DNA of 11,939 bases from Acidobacteriota bacterium. GTDB lineage: Bacteria > Acidobacteriota > Vicinamibacteria > Vicinamibacterales > JAFNAJ01. This document shows positions 7,228 to 11,939 of this stretch, piece after piece. The stretch's first letter is position 1, and each line of letters starts with the position of its first letter. The DNA lies in the NCBI GenBank assembly GCA_017860085.1, contig JAFNAJ010000041.1, forward strand, positions 1 through 11,939, written 5' to 3'. Made by a program: the position numbers and the translations under genes. Under the pieces are notes generated by a model, which worked only from the letters and a program-made list of their open reading frames with translations, was not told the origin of the DNA and made no database searches.

Positions 7228-7894
7228 GAGTCTGCCCTCCCTCGGGCGCCTTCCCGTCGAGCCGCTCCCGGTCCGGTGCCGGGAGATCGGCCGCCTTGAC
7301 GTTGCGGCTGAACTGCAGCGTCCGCACGTACGCCACCACGGCCCATCGGTCGGCGGGGGCGATCTGTGCCGAGTAGTCCTGCATGGCCCCGAAGCCGTTG
7401 GTGATGACGTCGTAGATGTAGCCGGCGGGCTGGGCGCGCAACCGATCCGAGTGGTACGAGGTGGGCTGCTTGAACCCGCGCTGCACGATCATGCCGTTGC
7501 CGTCGCCGGTCACGCCGTGGCACGGCGAGCAGTAGATGTTGTACCGGCCCTGCCCCCGCTTGACGAGATCCCGCGTGATGGGCACGGGGAGGTCGGCGAC
7601 GAACGTGGCCCCCTGCTTGCCCGTGTAGAACACGGGGTCGGCCCGCAGGAACCCGCGAGCGATCGTCCCGCCGACGATCGGGCGCGAAGCCCGACCGTCG
7701 GCGAAGAAGTCGCTCGCCTCGAGCGGGTCGTACCGGGGCGCCTGGTGCATGTCCTGGCGGCATCCGGCTGACATCGCCAGGGCCGTCGCGAGCACCGCGC
7801 CTGCCAGGACCCGGACACGTCGCCTGCCGAACGCCGATCGCCGGCCGCCGATCGCCGAGTCCCGGGCCCTGAGTCCCGAGTTATGCCTCAACAT
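7220..7894 (-). CDS. actE: Alternative complex III monohaem cytochrome c subunit ActE (lipoprotein)
   Basis: A 224-aa exported cytochrome c. An unusually long, Arg-rich n-region (residues 1-28) precedes a hydrophobic core (29-41) and a lipobox-like MSAGC with Cys45 as probable lipidation site; Ser at -3 is not canonical. Haem is bound by C122-SP-CH126, with Met171 (GFGAMQDY) as likely sixth ligand, and the C-terminal helix is DRWAVVAYVRTLQ. In characterised ACIII, ActE passes electrons from the complex towards the oxidase or a soluble carrier on the periplasmic side. ATG at 7894 is chosen over GTG at 7897 because GAGG lies 6 nt before the ATG and only 3 nt before the GTG. It overlaps actD by 14 bp and actF by 8 bp. 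The codons for residues about 6-21 are built from short direct repeats. Confidence 0.94.
   Translation of the reverse strand: MLRHNSGLRARDSAIGGRRSAFGRRRVRVLAGAVLATALAMSAGCRQDMHQAPRYDPLEASDFFADGRASRPIVGGTIARGFLRADPVFYTGKQGATFVADLPVPITRDLVKRGQGRYNIYCSPCHGVTGDGNGMIVQRGFKQPTSYHSDRLRAQPAGYIYDVITNGFGAMQDYSAQIAPADRWAVVAYVRTLQFSRNVKAADLPAPDRERLDGKAPEGGQTHD
7832..7880. repeat. Two successive 14-bp-period direct repeats at the actD-actE junction
   Basis: On the plus strand CGCCGATCGCCG occurs exactly at 7832-7843 and 7846-7857. GAGTCCCG then occurs at 7857-7864 and 7871-7878. Both pairs have a 14-bp period. The block starts right next to the actD stop and lies inside the actE coding region, encoding the n-region of its signal peptide. 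Since 14 is not a multiple of 3, the copies are read in different frames. No function is evident. Confidence 0.75.
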
Positions 7895-8462
7895 CACTCA
7901 CCTCGGTGGCCCCGAGACCCGTCAGGAAGCGCCGCGTCTCCGCCGCATCGAACTTGGGGTCGGTCGCCTCGATGCACAGGAAGAACGCGTCCGTCGAGGC
8001 GTGCTCGCGGAACCGCGCCACGTTGAACACCGGGTGATACGGCAACGGCAGCCCGTTGAACACCAGCATGCTCACCAGCGCCGTGATGCCGGCAAACAGA
8101 ATCGTGGTCTCGAACGTCGGGATGATGAACGCCGGCCAGCTGTTGAGCGGTCGACCGCCGATGTTGTGGGCGTAGCCCGAGAACATGGCAGGCACCCACG
8201 ACAGCTCGATCATCGACGTGTAGTAGCACAGCGACAGCCCGGCGCCGAGCCCGGCCATCCCCGCCAGCAGCACGGCCGTCTGCACCTTGCGGTCGGCCTG
8301 GCCGATGGCCTCGGCCAGCCCGTGGATCGGGATGGGCGAATACGCCTCGACCGTCCGGTAGCCCGCCCCATACGCCTTCCGGGCCGCGTCGAGCAGCTCT
8401 TCCGGTCCCCTGAACTCGGCCATCACCCCGTGAAGGCCCTTCGACTTGGTCTGCACGTCCAT
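7881..8462 (-). CDS. actD: Alternative complex III subunit ActD (DUF3341 family)
   Basis: A 193-aa membrane protein. A soluble N-terminal domain (about 1-58) contains the family's GLHGVMAEFRGPEELLDAAR and the GYRTVEAYSPIPIHGL motif. Two helices follow at about 60-82 and 111-136, with a conserved GGRPLNSWPAFIIPTFE before the second. A soluble C-terminal domain (about 150-190) contains STDAFFLCIEA. It has no redox centre; in ACIII structures ActD packs beside ActC and has a structural or regulatory role. The ATG at 8462 lies 18 bp after the actC stop, with a GAGG-rich leader. The stop codon falls within the first codons of actE. Identification is strong by both sequence and position. Confidence 0.95.
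   Translation of the reverse strand: MDVQTKSKGLHGVMAEFRGPEELLDAARKAYGAGYRTVEAYSPIPIHGLAEAIGQADRKVQTAVLLAGMAGLGAGLSLCYYTSMIELSWVPAMFSGYAHNIGGRPLNSWPAFIIPTFETTILFAGITALVSMLVFNGLPLPYHPVFNVARFREHASTDAFFLCIEATDPKFDAAETRRFLTGLGATEVSDVEA
7901..7904 (-). promoter_or_regulatory. Ribosome binding site for actE
   Basis: GAGG on the minus strand, 6 nt before the ATG at 7894 and within the actD 3' coding region. It favours the ATG over the adjacent GTG. Confidence 0.6.
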
Positions 8463-8480
8463 CGCGCCTCGCCCCTCGCG

Positions 8481-9884
8481 CTACTCCATCATCTCCACGT
8501 GCTTGCCCGGGCTCTTCTTGTGCACCAGCTCGCGCATCTCGAAGATCGAAATCATCGGCAGCACCCGGAGGAACAGGTAGAACAACGTCAGGAACAAGCC
8601 GATCGTCCCGAGGTAGATCGCCCAGTCCCACACCGTGCCGGCGTACATGCCCCACGACGACGGCAGGTAGTCGCGGTGGAGGCTGGTCACGACGATGACG
8701 TAGCGCTCGAGCCACATGCCGACGTTGACGATGATCGACACGATGAAGAGGGGCACCGGGCTGGTGCGCACCTTCTTGAACCAGAGCGTCTGCGGCATCA
8801 CGCCGTTGCAGAACACCAGCGCCCAGAGCGCCCACCAGTAAGGGCCGGTCATGCGGTTCCAGATGACGAAGCCCTCGTAGTAGCTCGCGCTGTACCAGGC
8901 GACGAACGCCTCCATCATGTAGCCGTAGAACACGATCCAGCCCGTCGCCAGCATCACCTTCGCCATGGCGTCGAGGTGTCGCTCGGTGATCAGCCCCTTC
9001 AGGTTGTAGACGGCCCGGATCGGGATGAGCAGCGTCAGCACCATCGCGAAGCCCGAGTAGATGGCGCCGGCCACGAAGTACGGCGGGAAGAGCGTGGCGT
9101 GCCAGCCAGGGATCAGCGACACCGCGAAGTCGAAGCTGACGACGGTGTGAACCGAGAGCACCAGGGGGGTCGAGAGCCCGGCGAGGAGCATGTAGGCCGT
9201 CTCGTACCGCCGCCAGTGTGCCGCCGACCCGCGCCATCCCATTGCCAGGACGCCGTAGATCGTCTTCGCGAGGCGCCCCTGGGCCTTGTCGCGCATCGTG
9301 GCCAGGTCGGGGATGAGCCCCGTGAACCAGAACACGGCGGAGATGGTGCCGTAGGTCGACACCGCGAACACGTCCCAGATGAGCGGGCTGCGGAACTGCG
9401 GCCACATGCCCATCGTGTTGGGGTAGGGCAGCAGCCAGTACGCGGCGAGCCACGGTCGGCCGGTGTGGAACAGCGGGAACTGCAGCGCGCAGATGACCGC
9501 AAAGAGCGTCATGGCCTCGGCCGCGCGGTTGATCGACATCCGCCACTGCTGACGGAACAGGAACAGGATCGCCGAGATCAGCGTCCCGGCGTGCCCGATG
9601 CCGATCCACCAGACGAAGTTGATGATCGCGAACCCCCAGCCCACGGGCTGGTTGATGCCCCAGACGCCGGTGCCCTTGAACAGCAGCATCGTGACGCCCA
9701 GCAGAAACAACTGGAGCAACAGGAACCCGATGCCGAAGTTCGCGAACCAGAACAGCGGCGTCTTGAGCGTCAGGACGATGCCGCTGATCGTGTCGGTGAC
9801 GCTCTTGAACGTCTGCCCGGGCGCGAGTACCGGCACCTCGTCGGGCGCGGTCGGAACGGCTTGGCGCGTAAGCTCAGAGGCCAT
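8481..9884 (-). CDS. actC: Alternative complex III subunit ActC (NrfD-like quinol-oxidising membrane subunit)
   Basis: A 467-aa integral membrane protein with about ten predicted helices, of the NrfD/PsrC family. It forms the quinol-oxidation site of ACIII and hands electrons to the Fe-S clusters of ActB. Signatures include INFVWWIGIGHAGTLISAIL near the first helices, RQQWRMSINRAAEAMTLFA, and the central SVHTVVSFDFAVSLIPGWH followed by FPPYFVAGAIYSG. LERYVIVVTSLHRDYLPS lies towards the C-terminus. No signal peptide is present, as usual for this family. The ATG at 9884 is preferred; an in-frame GTG at 9890 would add two residues, and neither has a strong ribosome site. It starts about 35 bp after actB, across a short repeat cluster, and is followed by actD after 18 bp. 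Confidence 0.96.
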   Translation of the reverse strand: MASELTRQAVPTAPDEVPVLAPGQTFKSVTDTISGIVLTLKTPLFWFANFGIGFLLLQLFLLGVTMLLFKGTGVWGINQPVGWGFAIINFVWWIGIGHAGTLISAILFLFRQQWRMSINRAAEAMTLFAVICALQFPLFHTGRPWLAAYWLLPYPNTMGMWPQFRSPLIWDVFAVSTYGTISAVFWFTGLIPDLATMRDKAQGRLAKTIYGVLAMGWRGSAAHWRRYETAYMLLAGLSTPLVLSVHTVVSFDFAVSLIPGWHATLFPPYFVAGAIYSGFAMVLTLLIPIRAVYNLKGLITERHLDAMAKVMLATGWIVFYGYMMEAFVAWYSASYYEGFVIWNRMTGPYWWALWALVFCNGVMPQTLWFKKVRTSPVPLFIVSIIVNVGMWLERYVIVVTSLHRDYLPSSWGMYAGTVWDWAIYLGTIGLFLTLFYLFLRVLPMISIFEMRELVHKKSPGKHVEMME

Positions 9885-9899
9885 GCTCACTCAACAGAA

Positions 9900-9923
9900 G
9901 GTTCTTCAGGGTCCAGGGTTCAG
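9900..9923 (+). repeat. Short GGTTC-type repeat cluster at the actB-actC junction
   Basis: On the plus strand the units GGTTCTTCAG, GGTCCAG and GGTTCAG follow without gaps. They resemble the coxC-coxD units but lie in the opposite orientation relative to the genes. The actB stop codon (9922-9920) falls within the last unit. The cluster also fills most of the leader of actC, which lacks a clear ribosome binding site. Confidence 0.6.
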
Positions 9924-11939
9924 TGCGACTCCGAGGCCGTTGGCTCACCGTGCGGTTGGGCAGCGGGAGCCAGCGTGGGGTGCGGGTTGCGCACGGCCGC
10001 GAGGTACGACGTCCGCGGGCGCGTGTTCAGCTCGGCCAGCACGCCGTAGTCGCGCGGCTCCTTCTTCATCCGCGCCACCCGCGATTCGGGGTCGTTGATG
10101 TCGCCGAAGACGATCGCCTGCGTCGGGCAGACGGCCTCGCACGCCGTCACCACCTCGCCGTCTCGGATCCTCCGATCCTCGCGCTTGGCGTCGATGCGGG
10201 CCTGGTTGATGCGCTGCACACAGTAGGTGCACTTCTCCATCACGCCGCGGCTGCGCACGGTCACGTCGGGGTTGCGTGCCATCTTCAGGCTGGGCGTCGT
10301 CCAGTCGGAGTAGAGCAGGAAGTTGAAGCGACGGACCTTGTACGCGCAGTTGTTCGAGCAGTACCGCGTGCCGACGCACCGGTTGTAGACCATGTCGTTG
10401 AGGCCTTCCGTGCTGTGCACGGTGGCTGCCACCGGGCACACGACCTCGCACGACGCGTTCTCGCAGTGCTGACACATCATCGGCTGGAAGTACGTGTCGG
10501 GCTGGTCCACGTTCCCCACGTAGTACCGGTCGATGCGTATCCAGTGCATTTCGCGCTGCCGCATCACCTGGTCCTTGCCGACCACCGCGATGTTGTTCTC
10601 CGACTGGCAGGCGACGACGCACGCGCTGCAGCCGGTGCACGCGTTCAGGTCGACCGCCATGCCCCACGAGTAGCCGTCGTACGACCAGGTGTTGCCGTGC
10701 AGCGTGGTGCTTGCGTCGGGGGTGTGCCCCAGGTGATGCGCAAACGCGGGCTCGCTCTTGTAGAGGGGCAGCGACGCCGCGCGAACGTGGTTGCGTCCCT
10801 CGAGGGCGAAGTGCGCCTGCGTGCAGGCAATCGGATACCGGCCGCCCGCAGCCTTCAGCTCGAGGCCGTCCGCCATCCAGGGGTGGGAGGAGGGACGCAG
10901 GGGATTGACGTCGACGCCAACACCGTTACCGACACGGCCCGCCCGCGTGCGCCCGAACCCGATGGTGACCATCACCGACTCGTTGGGCTGGCCGGGCAGA
11001 ATCCACACGGGGATCTGCACCTCCTGGCCGTGTGCCGAGAGGGTCACGAGGTCGGTGGACTGGTGGACGCCAAGGACGCCGCCGAAGTCCCCGCTCCGCA
11101 AACCGAGCCGTTCGGCGGTGGCCGGGCTCACCACGGCCACGTTGTCCCAGACGACCTTCGTGATCGGCTTCGGAAGTTCCTGGAGCCAGCCGTTGTTGGC
11201 AAACCGCCCATCGTAGACGCCGGGGTCCGGGCGGAACGTGATTTCGAGCCCCTTCCGCGTGGTGTCGGCGGCCGGGCCGATGGCGCTCGGAGAGAGCGTC
11301 ACGCTCCTGGCGGGGAGCGCCGTACCGGCAACGAACCCGTCGTGCACCGATTCGCGCCAGAACGCTTCAAAGCTCGCGTACTCGCCGCCGTCGGCCTTCT
11401 GCAGCGAGCCGAACGGGCCCCGTCCGCGCTGCTCCCACGCGCGCGTCCAGAATTCCCTCACGATGTCGTAGGGCTTGCGATCGAGCTGACCCGTCATGAC
11501 CGCGACCAACTCGAGCGCCGACCGACACTGCTCGTAGAGCGGCGCGATGAGCGGCTGGCAGATGGTGACGGTGCCGTCGAACGCCACCGCATCTCCCCAC
11601 GACTCGAGGAAGTGCGTCTGCGGCACGTGCCAGTGACACAGGGCCGCGGTCTCGTCCTCGAACAGGCCAAGGTGCACGCGAAGGGCGACCTTGTTCATTC
11701 GCTCGGCGAAGCGCAGGTCCGGCGGCGCTGCATAGACCGGGTTGGCTCCAACGATGACCAGCACGTCGACCTTGCCCGCGTCCATGTCGGCCGCCAGTTC
11801 GGCGAGTGCCCGTCCGTGCTCGGCTGGCCGTGCCTCGGCCATTTCCGTGTAGGAGACCGTCTCTCCGGCGTTGCCGAGGGCATCGTTGATGGCGTGCGCC
11901 AGCGCGTGAACCGCAGCCGGCTGGTGCTCGCCGGCGATC
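9920..11939 (-). CDS. actB: Alternative complex III Fe-S subunit ActB (5' end outside the window)
   Basis: The frame stays open to the window edge, and codons upstream of the internal ATG at 11842 read AGEHQPAAVHALAHAINDAL, typical ActB, so the true start lies further right. About 673 C-terminal residues are visible; full-length ActB is about 1000. The first part resembles molybdopterin oxidoreductases (LVIVGANPVYAAP, FLESWGDAVAFDGTV) but in characterised ACIII this domain carries no molybdenum. The second part is a ferredoxin-like module with four cluster motifs: CTGCSACVVAC (about 10608-10640), CQHCENASCEVVCP (about 10436-10480), CVGTRYCSNNC (about 10346-10378) and CTYC plus CEAVCP (about 10105-10235). 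A Thr (10367-10369) replaces one Cys in the third set, fitting the [3Fe-4S] cluster known in this subunit. It relays electrons from the quinol site to the haems c. A Tat signal is expected off window. Confidence 0.96.
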   Translation of the reverse strand, partial: IAGEHQPAAVHALAHAINDALGNAGETVSYTEMAEARPAEHGRALAELAADMDAGKVDVLVIVGANPVYAAPPDLRFAERMNKVALRVHLGLFEDETAALCHWHVPQTHFLESWGDAVAFDGTVTICQPLIAPLYEQCRSALELVAVMTGQLDRKPYDIVREFWTRAWEQRGRGPFGSLQKADGGEYASFEAFWRESVHDGFVAGTALPARSVTLSPSAIGPAADTTRKGLEITFRPDPGVYDGRFANNGWLQELPKPITKVVWDNVAVVSPATAERLGLRSGDFGGVLGVHQSTDLVTLSAHGQEVQIPVWILPGQPNESVMVTIGFGRTRAGRVGNGVGVDVNPLRPSSHPWMADGLELKAAGGRYPIACTQAHFALEGRNHVRAASLPLYKSEPAFAHHLGHTPDASTTLHGNTWSYDGYSWGMAVDLNACTGCSACVVACQSENNIAVVGKDQVMRQREMHWIRIDRYYVGNVDQPDTYFQPMMCQHCENASCEVVCPVAATVHSTEGLNDMVYNRCVGTRYCSNNCAYKVRRFNFLLYSDWTTPSLKMARNPDVTVRSRGVMEKCTYCVQRINQARIDAKREDRRIRDGEVVTACEAVCPTQAIVFGDINDPESRVARMKKEPRDYGVLAELNTRPRTSYLAAVRNPHPTLAPAAQPHGEPTASESH

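Noticed and set aside
7749..10049. A 766-codon open frame on the plus strand opposite actC, actD and actE
   Set aside because: Its product is low-complexity, rich in Arg, His, Asp and Glu, and mirrors the codon bias of the genes beneath it. Those genes encode clear ACIII subunits; the frame is a high-GC shadow.
9920..11842. actB taken as a complete 640-aa gene starting at the ATG at 11842
   Set aside because: ActB-like sequence continues in frame to the window edge (AGEHQPAAVHALAHA), so this ATG is internal.
11000..11939. A catalytically active molybdenum oxidoreductase
   Set aside because: The domain resembles molybdopterin enzymes, but the adjoining Fe-S module and the actC-F neighbours identify ActB, in which this domain lacks the cofactor.

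Overview
The window reads as part of a high-GC bacterial chromosome. Nearly all of it (about 969-11939) is one co-directional minus-strand gene train for the end of an aerobic respiratory chain. A single plus-strand gene meets it from the left. Alternative complex III (ACIII) next to a caa3-type oxidase, the strong GC bias and GGTTCCAG-like degenerate repeats at gene junctions suggest Acidobacteriota, perhaps a Vicinamibacteria-like lineage. This placement is inference; no rRNA or other marker is present.

Layout, read along the minus strand from right to left: actB (5' end beyond the window), actC, actD, actE and actF encode the quinol-oxidising ACIII. Next come a 158-aa single-span membrane protein of unknown function, a SCO-family copper chaperone, and coxB (CuA plus a fused cytochrome c), coxA, coxC and coxD. 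actA, the multihaem subunit, is not in the window and is expected just upstream of actB. Most junctions are overlaps of 8-14 bp or gaps of 8-47 bp, which points to one transcript with translational coupling. The exception is a 72-bp coxC-coxD gap filled mostly by an 8-bp degenerate repeat.

How the genes work together: ActC and/or ActF oxidise menaquinol or ubiquinol. Electrons pass through the Fe-S clusters of ActB and the haems c of ActA (off window) and ActE, then to the cytochrome c domain fused to CoxB. From there they go via CuA and haem a to the haem a3-CuB centre of CoxA, where O2 is reduced. The SCO protein likely supplies copper to CuA. CoxA has the YSHP signature of A2-type haem-copper oxidases in place of the D-channel glutamate. 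Fusion of the electron carrier to CoxB and co-location with ACIII fit an ACIII-caa3 supercomplex.

At the left edge (1-1008, plus strand) is the 3' part of a GH8 endoglucanase resembling BcsZ, probably the last gene of a separate off-window cluster. It converges on coxD and overlaps its 3' end by 40 bp.

I found no RNA gene, CRISPR array, insertion sequence, phage gene or defence system. The window is mainly a known type of respiratory operon. The parts least explained by known families are the 158-aa protein, the extra conserved-looking motif in the SCO protein, and the short repeat arrays at three gene junctions.
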